A DNA stretch of 64,000 nt from Polaromonas sp. (GTDB lineage: Bacteria; Pseudomonadota; Gammaproteobacteria; Burkholderiales; Burkholderiaceae_C), in contig JAAFIP010000008.1 of the NCBI GenBank assembly GCA_013297865.1, positions 161,280 to 225,279 of the forward strand. The letters are read 5' to 3'. Under the pieces are notes generated by a model. That model saw nothing but the letters and a program-made list of their open reading frames with translations. It did no database searches and was not told the origin of the DNA. Position 1 is the first letter of the stretch; the number at the start of each line of letters is the position of its first letter. Below, piece by piece: positions 8,842 to 18,600 of this stretch. A program made the translations under genes and the position numbers.

Positions 8842-10134
8842 ATGAACGCGATTTCCACTACCGAGTTGATGCAAGCCCTTGGATGGCAGGCTAAAACGGC
8901 CTCCACCGCCATGGCGCGCGCGACTTCGGCTGTCAAAAGCGCTGCCTTGCGCCGCCTGGCAGCGCTGCTGCGCGAGAACACTGCTGCGCTGCAGGTTGAC
9001 AACGCCAAAGACCTTGAGCGCGCCAGTGCTGCTGGCCTGGCAGAACCCATGGTGGACCGCCTCAAGCTCACTGCCAAGGTGCTGGAAACCTGCGCGCTGG
9101 GCTGCGAGCAGCTGGCTAGCATGCCCGACATCATTGGCGATGTGATCGGCCTGAAACAGCAACCTAGTGGCATCCGCGTGGGGCAGATGCGGGTGCCCAT
9201 TGGCGTCTTTGGCATGATCTACGAAAGCAGGCCCAACGTCACCATTGAAGCGGCATCACTGTCGATCAAAAGCGGCAATGCCTGCATCCTGCGTGGTGGC
9301 TCCGAAGCGATTGACTCCAACCGTGCATTGGCCAGCCTGGTGCGCCAGGCCTTGCGCGAAAGCGGACTGCCCGAAGACGCCGTGCAGCTCGTGCCCACCA
9401 CCGACCGCGAGGCCGTGGGCCAGTTGATCACCATGCCGCAGTATGTGGATGTGATCATCCCACGTGGTGGCAAAGGCCTGATTGAGCGCATCAGCCGCGA
9501 CGCCAAGGTCCCGGTGATCAAACACCTGGACGGCAACTGCCATGTGTATGTGGACGCGCAGACCGATATCGCCATGGCAGTGAAGGTGGCAGACAACGCC
9601 AAAACCCAGAAATACAGCCCGTGCAACGCTATTGAAGGGCTGCTGGTGGCCAAAGACGTGGCCGCAGAGTTTTTGCCATTGATCGCCAAGGTGTATGCGG
9701 GCAAGGGGGTGGAAATGCGCTGCGACGCCGCCTCGAAGGCGATCATCCAGGCGCAGGCTGCGCTTGCGTCGGCTGCCAAGGTGGTCGGTGCCACCGAGCA
9801 GGACTGGTTTGAAGAATACCTGGCGCCGATTATCAGTATCAGGGTGGTCGATGGCCTGGACGCAGCGATTGCACACATCAACCACTATTCGTCGCACCAC
9901 ACGGACGCCATCATCACTACCAACCATATCCACGCGCAGCGCTTTTTGCGCGAGGTGGACTCGGCCAGCGTGATGGTCAATGCCAGCCCGCGGTTTGCCG
10001 ATGGATTTGAGTTCGGCCTGGGCGCAGAGATTGGTATCAGTACCGACAAGTTCCATGCGCGCGGACCGGTGGGGATTGAGGGGCTGACCTCGCTGAAGTA
10101 TGTGGTGTACGGCGAAGGTGAAGTGCGTAGTTGA
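8842..10134 (+). CDS. proA: Glutamate-5-semialdehyde dehydrogenase (gamma-glutamyl phosphate reductase)
   Basis: This enzyme makes the second step of proline synthesis, reducing gamma-glutamyl phosphate to the semialdehyde with NADPH. The 430-residue product has normal length. Recognisable blocks are the [19 protein letters not shown] segment, [12 protein letters not shown], the catalytic-cysteine region [13 protein letters not shown] and the C-terminal [19 protein letters not shown] weak ribosome site (TAAGG) precedes the ATG. It follows holA, the usual order in Comamonadaceae. Confidence 0.96.
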   Translation: MNAISTTELMQALGWQAKTASTAMARATSAVKSAALRRLAALLRENTAALQVDNAKDLERASAAGLAEPMVDRLKLTAKVLETCALGCEQLASMPDIIGDVIGLKQQPSGIRVGQMRVPIGVFGMIYESRPNVTIEAASLSIKSGNACILRGGSEAIDSNRALASLVRQALRESGLPEDAVQLVPTTDREAVGQLITMPQYVDVIIPRGGKGLIERISRDAKVPVIKHLDGNCHVYVDAQTDIAMAVKVADNAKTQKYSPCNAIEGLLVAKDVAAEFLPLIAKVYAGKGVEMRCDAASKAIIQAQAALASAAKVVGATEQDWFEEYLAPIISIRVVDGLDAAIAHINHYSSHHTDAIITTNHIHAQRFLREVDSASVMVNASPRFADGFEFGLGAEIGISTDKFHARGPVGIEGLTSLKYVVYGEGEVRS

Positions 10135-10152
10135 CCATTTTAGGCATTCAAT

Positions 10153-10205
10153 CGGCCTCCAGCCCAATAGAATATCGCGGGAGCAGCTATTAAATTAATA
10201 GTAAA
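10153..10205 (+). repeat. Dispersed ~50-bp repeat, copy B
   Basis: Intergenic copy between proA and the glutamine amidotransferase gene. It holds the core CAATAGAATATCGCGGGAGC. The tail CTATTAAATTAATAG forms a near-perfect stem-loop. Confidence 0.88.
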
Positions 10206-10219
10206 CAAGGTGATCTAGC

Positions 10220-11011
10220 ATGTGCCAGCTGCTGGGGATGAACTGCAATACACCGACGGACATCACGTTCAGCTTCACGGGTTTTGCGCAGCGCGGGGGC
10301 CATACTGACCACCACGCAGACGGCTGGGGCGTTGCATTTTTTGAAAGCGGTGCACAGCATGACGGCATCCCTACGGGCAAAGGCCTGCGGCATTTTGTAG
10401 ACCACACCAGCGCAGCGACATCACCCATTGCCAGGCTGATCAGTAGCTACCCGATCAAAAGCCATAACGTCATCGCGCATATCCGCAAGGCCACCCAAGG
10501 CGTGGTGGCGCTGGAGAACTGTCACCCCTTTGTGCGCGAGCTGTGGGGACGCTACTGGGTGTTTGCACACAATGGTGATTTGAAGGATTTTTCGCCGCGC
10601 CTGCATGGCAGCTTCCGGCCTGTGGGCAGCACTGATAGCGAGCGCGCATTTGCCTACATCATGCAGGAGCTGGCCAAGTCGCATGCGGGTGTGCCCAGTG
10701 TGGCAGAGCTGACACTGACGCTGCGCGAGATCGCCGCTGAAATTCACCGCTTTGGCACCTTCAATTTTCTGCTTTCCAATGGCCAGGCGCTGTGGGCGCA
10801 TGCGTCCACCCAATTGCACTATGTACTGCGCCAGCATCCTTTCAGCCACGCGGCATTGGTGGACGACGATATGCAGGTGAACTTTGCCGAGCACACCCAT
10901 GTGAATGACCGGGTGGCTGTGGTGGTGACCACACCATTGACAAGCAATGAGGCCTGGGTGCCTATGCAGCGTGGCGAGCTGCTCGCCTTTGTAGACGGTC
11001 TGGTGTTGTAA
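10220..11011 (+). CDS. Class II glutamine amidotransferase (YafJ-like)
   Basis: A stand-alone Ntn-type glutaminase domain of 263 residues. The catalytic nucleophile would be Cys2 (MCQLLGMNC), exposed after removal of Met1. GGHTDHHADGWGVAFF and VIAHIRKATQG are conserved amidotransferase blocks that form the glutamine site. There is no attached synthase domain, so the acceptor of the released ammonia is unknown; in several pathways such proteins act as gamma-glutamyl hydrolases. The gene is convergent with gshB, 6 bases away. Confidence 0.88.
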   Translation: MCQLLGMNCNTPTDITFSFTGFAQRGGHTDHHADGWGVAFFESGAQHDGIPTGKGLRHFVDHTSAATSPIARLISSYPIKSHNVIAHIRKATQGVVALENCHPFVRELWGRYWVFAHNGDLKDFSPRLHGSFRPVGSTDSERAFAYIMQELAKSHAGVPSVAELTLTLREIAAEIHRFGTFNFLLSNGQALWAHASTQLHYVLRQHPFSHAALVDDDMQVNFAEHTHVNDRVAVVVTTPLTSNEAWVPMQRGELLAFVDGLVL

Positions 11012-11017
11012 GCGCGC

Positions 11018-11971
11018 TCAGCAGGCCGCTTCCAGCGCGTCGATAAACATGCTGGCAACATCAAAGCCAGCCTGGTCGTTGATCTCCTGAAAACAGGTGG
11101 GGCTGGTCACATTGATTTCGGTCATGTAGTCACCGATGATGTCCAGGCCCACCAGCAGCAAGCCACGTGCTGCCAGCACAGGCCCCAAAGCCTCGGCAAT
11201 CTCATAGTCACGTGCCGTCAGCGGCTGGGCTACGCCTTTGCCGCCTGCAGCCAGGTTGCCCCGCACTTCGGTGCCTTGTGGTATGCGCGCCAGGCTAAAC
11301 GGCACAGGCTTGCCGCCAATCACCAGCACGCGCTTGTCGCCCTGTTTGATTTCAGGAACAAACTTTTGCACCATCAGTGTTTGCGCGCCGTCTTTATTGA
11401 GCGTCTCGATAATTCCGCCCAGGTTCAACGCGTCGTCTTTCACACGGAAAATGCCCATGCCGCCCATGCCGTCCAACGGTTTCAAAATGATATCGCGGTG
11501 CTCTGCGTGAAAGCGTTTGACGTCTTCGGCGTCGCGTGTCACCAGTGTGGGGCTGATGAACTTTGCAAACTCCATAATGGCAAGTTTTTCGGGGTGGTCA
11601 CGCAATGCGCGTGGCTTGTTGAATACCTTGGCGCCCTCACGCTCGGCTTGCTCGAGCAAGTGCGTGGCGTAAAAATACTCGCTGTCAAAAGGCGGGTCTT
11701 TGCGCATCAATACAGCGCCAAAATCCTTCAGTGCCTGCGGGCGCTCATGGGGCGTCGACTGCGAAGCGGTAAACCACACATCAGGCTTGCCGGTGAGTGT
11801 GATGTCGCGCACATAAGCGGTGACGCAGCTGCCTTGCTGCCACATGATGTCCTGTGGGCCGCAGACCGACAGTGCATGGCCCCGGCGCTGCGCCTCGCGC
11901 ATCATGGCGAAAGTAGTGTCTTTGTAGATCTTGAAAGACTCTAAGGGATCGGCGATGAAAAGTAGATGCAT
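11018..11971 (-). CDS. gshB: Glutathione synthase
   Basis: GshB joins gamma-glutamylcysteine and glycine with ATP to form glutathione. The ATG at 11971 gives a 317-residue protein starting MHLLFIADPLESFKIYKDTT, the standard GshB start; the longer upstream frame lacks support. ATP-grasp motifs are visible: LKPLDGMGGMGIFRV, DKRVLVIGGKPV and the metal-binding EINVTSPTCFQEI. The neighbouring permease gene ends 42 bases upstream of this start on the same strand. Confidence 0.95.
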   Translation of the reverse strand: MHLLFIADPLESFKIYKDTTFAMMREAQRRGHALSVCGPQDIMWQQGSCVTAYVRDITLTGKPDVWFTASQSTPHERPQALKDFGAVLMRKDPPFDSEYFYATHLLEQAEREGAKVFNKPRALRDHPEKLAIMEFAKFISPTLVTRDAEDVKRFHAEHRDIILKPLDGMGGMGIFRVKDDALNLGGIIETLNKDGAQTLMVQKFVPEIKQGDKRVLVIGGKPVPFSLARIPQGTEVRGNLAAGGKGVAQPLTARDYEIAEALGPVLAARGLLLVGLDIIGDYMTEINVTSPTCFQEINDQAGFDVASMFIDALEAAC

Positions 11972-12012
11972 AAGAGAGAGGGTAGAGCGCTTGGTGGTGG
12001 GTTGGGCGAGGA

Positions 12013-13182
12013 TTACTCGGAACGCCGCAAGTTTTGCACAAAAAGCGCCAACGTGCCCGCTACCACTCCCCAAAAGGCCGAGCCTACTCCGGCGATAACT
12101 ACACCACTGAGCGTTACCAAAAACGTGATGATGGCGGCTTCGCGGTGTTTTTCATCGCCCAAGGCCGACGCCAGTCCTGCAGAAATGGTGCCCAGCAAAG
12201 CCAGACCTGCAATCGCAGCGATCAGCTCTTTCGGAAATGCCGCAAGCAAGGCAGTGACGACTGCGCCAAACAAGCCAATGCCGATGTAGATCACCCCGCA
12301 GGTGACCGCAGCGGTGTAGCGCCTGGCGGGGTCTGGGTGGGCCTCCTTGCCCATACAGATGGCGGCAGTGATGGCGCTTAAGTTGAGGGCGAAGCCGCCG
12401 AAAGGGGCCAATACCAAGGTGGCGATACCCGTCATGCTGATGATTTTGGACAAAGGCATGTCGTAGCCTGCAGCGCGGATAGCCGCAACGCCGGGCAGGT
12501 TTTGCGAAGCCATTGTCACAATAAACAAAGGCAAGGCCAAACTGACCGCCGCGCTGAAGCTGAACTGTGGTGCAGTGAACACAGGCATGGCCAATGACAG
12601 CTGCAGCCCGGTTACATTGAACTGCCCTCGTGCCACGACGTAGACCACGCCCACCAGCAAGGTCAGTGGCACGGCATAGCGCCCTGCAAAGCGCTTGCCC
12701 AGCAGATAGGCCAGCAGCATCAGCAGAACCAGGGGTAGGGCGCTTTGCGCCGCCGCAAAGCCTTGCAAACCAAAGCGCGCCAACACACCTGCGAGCAGGG
12801 CAGACGCAATGGCCACCGGAATGCGGTGCATCAGCTTTTCGAACACGCCCGTCACACCACACAAGGTAATGAGCAGCGCACTGACCATGAACGCGCCAAC
12901 TGCATCGGCCATGTTGAACCCTGCTGCAGCCACTGCCAGCACTGCGGCGCCCGGCGTGCTCCATGCGACCATCACCGGCTTGCGCAGCCACAACGAGGGC
13001 AACACCGAACACAAGCCCATGCCCAAGCCCAAAGCCCACATCCACGAAGTGATCTGTGCGGGCGTGGCGCTAAATGCCAACGCAGCCTGGAAGACGATGG
13101 CAACCGAGCTGGTAAAACCCACCAGCACGGCGACAAAACCTGCAGTGGCGGTTGAAAGTGATAAGTCTTTGAAAAATGGCAT
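12013..13182 (-). CDS. Benzoate/H+ symporter family permease (BenE-like)
   Basis: A 389-residue inner-membrane protein with many alternating hydrophobic stretches. It begins MPFFKDLSLSTATAGFVAVL and contains SMPLSKIISMTGI-type and SAITAAICMGKEAH-type segments characteristic of the BenE family, proton symporters for benzoate and possibly other anions. No benzoate catabolic gene is adjacent, so the substrate is uncertain. CoA ligases for aromatic acids occur elsewhere in the window (25-27 kb and 42.7-44 kb). Confidence 0.8.
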   Translation of the reverse strand: MPFFKDLSLSTATAGFVAVLVGFTSSVAIVFQAALAFSATPAQITSWMWALGLGMGLCSVLPSLWLRKPVMVAWSTPGAAVLAVAAAGFNMADAVGAFMVSALLITLCGVTGVFEKLMHRIPVAIASALLAGVLARFGLQGFAAAQSALPLVLLMLLAYLLGKRFAGRYAVPLTLLVGVVYVVARGQFNVTGLQLSLAMPVFTAPQFSFSAAVSLALPLFIVTMASQNLPGVAAIRAAGYDMPLSKIISMTGIATLVLAPFGGFALNLSAITAAICMGKEAHPDPARRYTAAVTCGVIYIGIGLFGAVVTALLAAFPKELIAAIAGLALLGTISAGLASALGDEKHREAAIITFLVTLSGVVIAGVGSAFWGVVAGTLALFVQNLRRSE

Positions 13183-13258
13183 GCTTGTATTTCACCCCAG
13201 GCAGCAAAGACCAGGCACCCTGCAGGCTTATCTGGCCCGCTGTGCTGAACCTGCTGGA

Positions 13259-15127
13259 TCAGATTTCGATTTTCGAGCCCAGCTCAACGACCGCGTTGTT
13301 GGGCAGGCGCAAGAAATCAGCGGCTGCGCCAGCATTGTGGTGCATCTGCGCAAACAGCTTTTCACGCCACTGGGCCATACCACTGCCGATCGTAGGTACC
13401 ACGGTATCCCGCGACAGGAAGTAGCTGGTTTGCATGGGGTCAAGCTCGCATCCGCGCCCAGTGATCTGCTGCAGCGCCTCGGGCACATCGGGATCGTTCT
13501 TGAAACCGAAATTCAGGATCACCTGCCAGCAGTCATGGCCCAGTGCTTCAATCTCCACGCGCTTGTTCAGGCCGACCCAGGGAACCTCTTTGCTGCGCAC
13601 CGTCACAAACAGATTGTGTACATGCAGCACTTTGTTGTGTTTGAGGTTATGCAGCAGGGCGTTGGGCACAGTGCCGGGCTCAGCTGTCAAAAACACGGCA
13701 GTGCCTTCAACGCGTACCGGAGGGCTGATGAACACGGCCTCCAGAAAAGACTTGAGCTCCATGCCCTCGGCTTTTTGCTTTTCGTGCATGATCCTGCGAC
13801 CTTGCTTCCAGGTGAACATCAATGTAAAGATGGCGCCACCGATCAACAGCGGGAACCACCCGCCATCAAGCAGCTTGAGCATATTGGATGCCCAGAACGC
13901 AAAGTCGATCACAAAGAAAATGCCGGTTGCCGCTATGCATAGCCACAAAGGATACTTCCAGCTGTAGCGGATGACATAAAAAGTCAGCAGCGTAGTGATC
14001 AGCATGTCGGTGCACACGGCGATGCCATATGCAGATGCAAGGGCACCAGACGACTTGAACATGATCACCGCCAGGGCAATGGTGACAAAAAGCGCCCAGT
14101 TGACGAAAGGAATATAGATCTGCCCCGTGTCTTTGGTGGAGGTGTGCAGCATGCGCAGGCGTGGCAAAAAGCCCAGTTGCACGACTTGCTTGGTCACTGA
14201 GAAGGCCCCTGAGATCAGTGCCTGCGATGCAATCACTGCAGCCATGGTGGCTAGTATTACCAGAGGTATCAAAAACCAATCGGGAGCCATCATGTAGAAA
14301 GGGTTTTTGACGGTTTCGGGTTTGGCCAGCAGCAGCGCGCCTTGGCCAAAGTAGTTCAATGTCAGGCAGGGCATCACCACAGAGAACCACGCCATGCGGA
14401 TGGGACGTTTACCGAAATGCCCCATATCAGCATACAGTGCTTCGGCGCCGGTGACACACAGCACCACAGCACCCAGAATAATGAATGCCGTATGGGTGTT
14501 GTACCAGATAAACATCAGCGCATAGTGGGGGCTGAGGGCCTTCAAAATAATGGGGTTCTGAAGGATGTGTGTAATGCCGAGTACGGCCAGAACAAAAAAC
14601 CACACCAAGGTAATGGGCCCAAAAAATTTGCCGATGCCTCCAGTCCCTCTTTTTTGAACGCTGAACAGAGCCAGCAAAATCAGCAGCGAGAGCGGGACGA
14701 CATATTTCTTGAATTGTGGCGAGATCACCTCCAGGCCCTCAACAGCGCCCAGCACGGAGATTGCGGGAGTAATCACCCCATCCCCGTAGAACAGGCAGGT
14801 ACCGAAGATGCCAATAATCAGCAGATTGCGCCGCAATTGCGGTTTGTCCTTTACCGCATTGGAAGCCAATGTCAGCATGGCCACCAAGCCCCCTTCGCCT
14901 TCGTTGTCAGCGCGCAATACCAGAGCTACATACTTGATCGACACGATCACGGTCAGTGTCCAAAAAATAATGGACAAGATTCCGTAGATGTTGTCGGGCG
15001 TGAATGCTACATGCCCTGATCCGAAAATCTCCTTCATGGCATACAGCACACTGGTGCCTATATCGCCATACACCACGCCAATGGCACCCAGGGTTAACGT
15101 GGCAAGAGACGATTTTGAAGATTGCAT
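13259..15127 (-). CDS. kup: Low-affinity potassium transporter Kup
   Basis: Kup takes up potassium together with protons across the inner membrane. The ATG at 15127 gives 622 residues ([20 protein letters not shown]), the usual length; an upstream TTG would add six. Characteristic segments include [37 protein letters not shown] and [18 protein letters not shown]. The C-terminal cytosolic part (about 470-622) ends in LGSKIEI. The gene lies head to head with the surface-protein operon, separated by a 560-base AT-rich gap. Confidence 0.95.
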   Translation of the reverse strand: MQSSKSSLATLTLGAIGVVYGDIGTSVLYAMKEIFGSGHVAFTPDNIYGILSIIFWTLTVIVSIKYVALVLRADNEGEGGLVAMLTLASNAVKDKPQLRRNLLIIGIFGTCLFYGDGVITPAISVLGAVEGLEVISPQFKKYVVPLSLLILLALFSVQKRGTGGIGKFFGPITLVWFFVLAVLGITHILQNPIILKALSPHYALMFIWYNTHTAFIILGAVVLCVTGAEALYADMGHFGKRPIRMAWFSVVMPCLTLNYFGQGALLLAKPETVKNPFYMMAPDWFLIPLVILATMAAVIASQALISGAFSVTKQVVQLGFLPRLRMLHTSTKDTGQIYIPFVNWALFVTIALAVIMFKSSGALASAYGIAVCTDMLITTLLTFYVIRYSWKYPLWLCIAATGIFFVIDFAFWASNMLKLLDGGWFPLLIGGAIFTLMFTWKQGRRIMHEKQKAEGMELKSFLEAVFISPPVRVEGTAVFLTAEPGTVPNALLHNLKHNKVLHVHNLFVTVRSKEVPWVGLNKRVEIEALGHDCWQVILNFGFKNDPDVPEALQQITGRGCELDPMQTSYFLSRDTVVPTIGSGMAQWREKLFAQMHHNAGAAADFLRLPNNAVVELGSKIEI

Positions 15128-15687
15128 AGTGTGCGGGGTAATCAAGCACCAAGCCTAGTCTGTTAACAACCATTCACAGAAACTAAAGCGGTGACAGAAG
15201 ACAGCATTGTGCTCGCAAGCTGGGCCCGAGAAGTCATACTGCTTTGGTAAAAAAATAGTGCGTTGTACAAAGCAATATTCTGTTGCAATTCAACAACTCC
15301 CGGGCGATTGGTCCGTCCGGCCTAGTCTGTCGGGATGAACAATGTAAAAATCTCTCCGCGTCTAGTTGTCTGAAATAGCGATGAAACTCACTAATACTGA
15401 CGAATCGCATGAATTTATGTAACTGCAAACGAAAAGATTGTTGCATAGCTGCATTTTGTAGTACATTTGTAGTCTAAATGTAGTGTTGTAAAATCGGTGT
15501 GCAACAGTAATACGTCTTTTTGCACACATTTTGATAATTTTCCGAAGAATCTTTGTGACGAGATACTTGGTTGCACTCAGCAAACTATAGACTCAGCGCA
15601 AAGCTGGTCATATTTTTTAACTTAACAAAGCTGGAGTATTCGTTGGTATTGCCTAGGGTTTGTTGCTCACTGAGTCTATTCGTGAGT
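15128..15687. other. AT-rich intergenic region between kup and the surface-protein operon
   Basis: This 560-base gap has no convincing gene. It is clearly richer in A and T than its surroundings and should hold divergent promoters. It contains a perfect 7-bp inverted repeat, TACATTT-N7-AAATGTA, at 15462-15482, a candidate regulator site, and a TATAGA hexamer near 15585. An open frame running into the downstream gene from 15571 is possible, but no start with a good ribosome site supports it. Confidence 0.5.
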
Positions 15688-18600
15688 ATGTTTGCGAAAT
15701 GTTCGCGCTCAATCGCTTTTGCGACTGCGCTAGCATTTGCTTTTCTATTGCCTTCTCTGTCTTTTGCGCAAACCCAGATAACTAACACGGCCTCCATCAC
15801 TGCGCCTGCAAGCGTTACCAATACCAACACAGCAACCAGCTGTATCGCGGGTACCTGTACCGCCTCAGACACAGACACCGTAACCCCCAGTCTTCCGCAG
15901 GTATCCAAGACCTTCACTCCCACTTCCATTAGTGCTGGCGGCACATCACTGCTGGTAATTACATTTACCAACAGCCACCGTCTCGTATCTGCCACGTTTA
16001 CTGCAGCCTTTACAGATGCCTACCCCTCGGGTCTTGTGAATGCTTCGCCAACCAATGTGGCGACGACCTGTTCTGGTCCCGCACCGTCTGCCAACCCGGG
16101 TCAGGGTACCTTGACTGTAGCTATTGGCACCGTGGTTGCTCCCAATTCAAGCTGCTCTGTATCAGCTGTAGTCACCTCCATACAGTCGCCCCAGGTAATC
16201 AACACTATCCCTGCCGGTTCATTGTCAACCTCCGTTGGCTCCAATCCCACATTGGTAACTGCAACTCTGACAGTCAATCCTTCCGCTGACTTGGCTATTA
16301 CCAAAACCGCCAGCATTGGTAATGTCACACCGGGCAGTACCTTTACTTATACCGTTGTCATCGCCAACAACGGCCCTAGTGCTGTCAACGGTGCAACATG
16401 GACGGACACCCTGCCTTCAGGCCTGGGCACTATTACCAATATTGTTCCAAGTGCGGGTATCACTGCGGCGGCGGCGGGCACTACCATCAGTGGTACCACT
16501 ACTTTAGCCAGCGGTGCGCGCGCTACCGTTACTTTCCAGGTCACGGTGGCCAATAATGCCAGCGGCGCATTGGTTAACGTGGCCAGCGTTCTTCCTCCGG
16601 GCGGAACCACTGATCCAATCTCGAGCAACAACAGCTCCACGGCTACGGTCACAGTAACTTTCGCCGACGTCACCACCGCCATTGACCTGCCGGCCAATGC
16701 GCCTGGCGGCTCGGTCGTCACCGGCACCGTCAGCTTCACCAACGCCAGCACCGCCACGGCCACCGCCACGGCCGTGATCGGCACCGTCACGCTGAGCAAC
16801 GGCGAGGTCAAGACCTTCACCGTGCCAGGCAGCCTGGCCCCGGGCCAGAGCTTCACCAGCACCTTCACCACCACGGTGCCCAACAACACCGCCACGCCGA
16901 CCCTGGTGGGCACCTCCACCGTGGCCACGGCCACGCCAGAGAGCAACAACGCCAACAACAGCGCCAACGACACCCTGGTGGTGCTCTACGCTGACCCGGC
17001 CGTCACGGTCAACCCGATCCCTGCGGGCACGCCAGGCTCGACCGTCACGGCCAGCGTGACCCTGAGCAACAACGGCTCGACCACGGTGACCTTCACCCCG
17101 GTGGTGGTGGTCAACGGCGTGACCCAGACCCTGGCGCCTGTGACCCTGGCGCCCGGCGCGACCCAGTCGGTACCGGTGCTGGTGACCATCACCGCCAGCG
17201 GCGCGACCGTCACTGGCCTGGTGACCAACCCGAGCGTGGCCGACAGCAACCCAGCCAACAACAGCGACACGAAGTCCACCGGCACCTTGCTGGCCGACGT
17301 CACCACCGCCATTGACCTGCCGGCCAATGCGCCTGGCGGCTCGGTCGTCACCGGCACCGTCAGCTTCACCAACGCCAGCACCGCCACGGCCACCGCCACG
17401 GCCGTGATCGGCACCGTCACGCTGAGCAACGGCGAGGTCAAGACCTTCACCGTGCCAGGCAGCCTGGCCCCGGGCCAGAGCTTCACCAGCACCTTCACCA
17501 CCACGGTGCCCAACAACACCGCCACGCCGACCCTGGTGGGCACCTCCACCGTGGCCACGGCCACGCCAGAGAGCAACAACGCCAACAACAGCGCCAACGA
17601 CACCCTGGTGGTGCTCTACGCTGACCCGGCCGTCACGGTCAACCCGATCCCTGCGGGCACGCCAGGCTCGACCGTCACGGCCAGCGTGACCCTGAGCAAC
17701 AACGGCTCGACCACGGTGACCTTCACCCCGGTGGTGGTGGTCAACGGCGTGACCCAGACCCTGGCGCCTGTGACCCTGGCGCCCGGCGCGACCCAGTCGG
17801 TACCGGTGCTGGTGACCATCACCGCCAGCGGCGCGACCGTCACTGGCCTGGTGACCAACCCGAGCGTGGCCGACAGCAACCCAGCCAACAACAGCGACAC
17901 GAAGTCCACCGGCACCTTGCTGGCCGATGTTTCCGTGCTGATAGCAGTGCCAGCAAATGCAACGCCTGGTCAGACAATCACGGCGGTTGTGACTATTGCA
18001 AACAATGGAACCACACCTGCGCAGAACGTGTCGGTAACTGTCACACTGCCAAACGGATCCATCACAACGGTGTTTACAGTTGGTACGCTGGCTACGGGTG
18101 CTAGCAGCACGGTGTCCATCGCTTATCTGGTTCCGCCTGCTCAGACGGCTACCATGACCTGGAAAGCAGATGTCACTACAACAACTCCAGATAGTGTTCC
18201 GCAGAACAATACATCTGTAGGAACGACTACTGTGGTCAAAGTGTTTAACGCCAGCCTGTCAGGCCGGGTGTGGTTGGACACTAATAGTGACAAGATCTAC
18301 ACATCTGGCACTGATTTCGACTTGTCTGGTTGGAGAGTTGAACTTCTGCAGGGCACCACCATTGTGGGTACCGCCACCACAGCAGCAGATGGCCGTTACA
18401 CGATAGGTAGTCAAGTACCTGGCGGTGGCTATTCTGTGAGGTTCAAGAACCCTGCAGGTCAAGTGGTTGTATCGACTCCGTTTAACCAAGGCCCTGTGGC
18501 AGTTGGTGGCAGAACAACGCAAAACGGTAATCCATCAGTGGGTACTACAACAAGCGTAGTTACTGGTACCACGATTGTGGGCGGCGCTATCGACAATGTG

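Noticed and set aside
12809..13942. A 377-residue plus-strand open frame
   Set aside because: It is antisense to the BenE-type permease and kup genes, both of which are well supported on the other strand.
15571..15687. Extended N-terminus of the DUF11 protein from 15571
   Set aside because: It would put 39 residues before an otherwise complete signal peptide, and there is no convincing ribosome site at 15571.
16347..17915. Long minus-strand open frames (208, 205 and 99 residues) rich in Leu, Val and Thr
   Set aside because: They are exact antisense shadows of the GC-rich DUF11 repeats and repeat with them. No start signals or family resemblance were seen.
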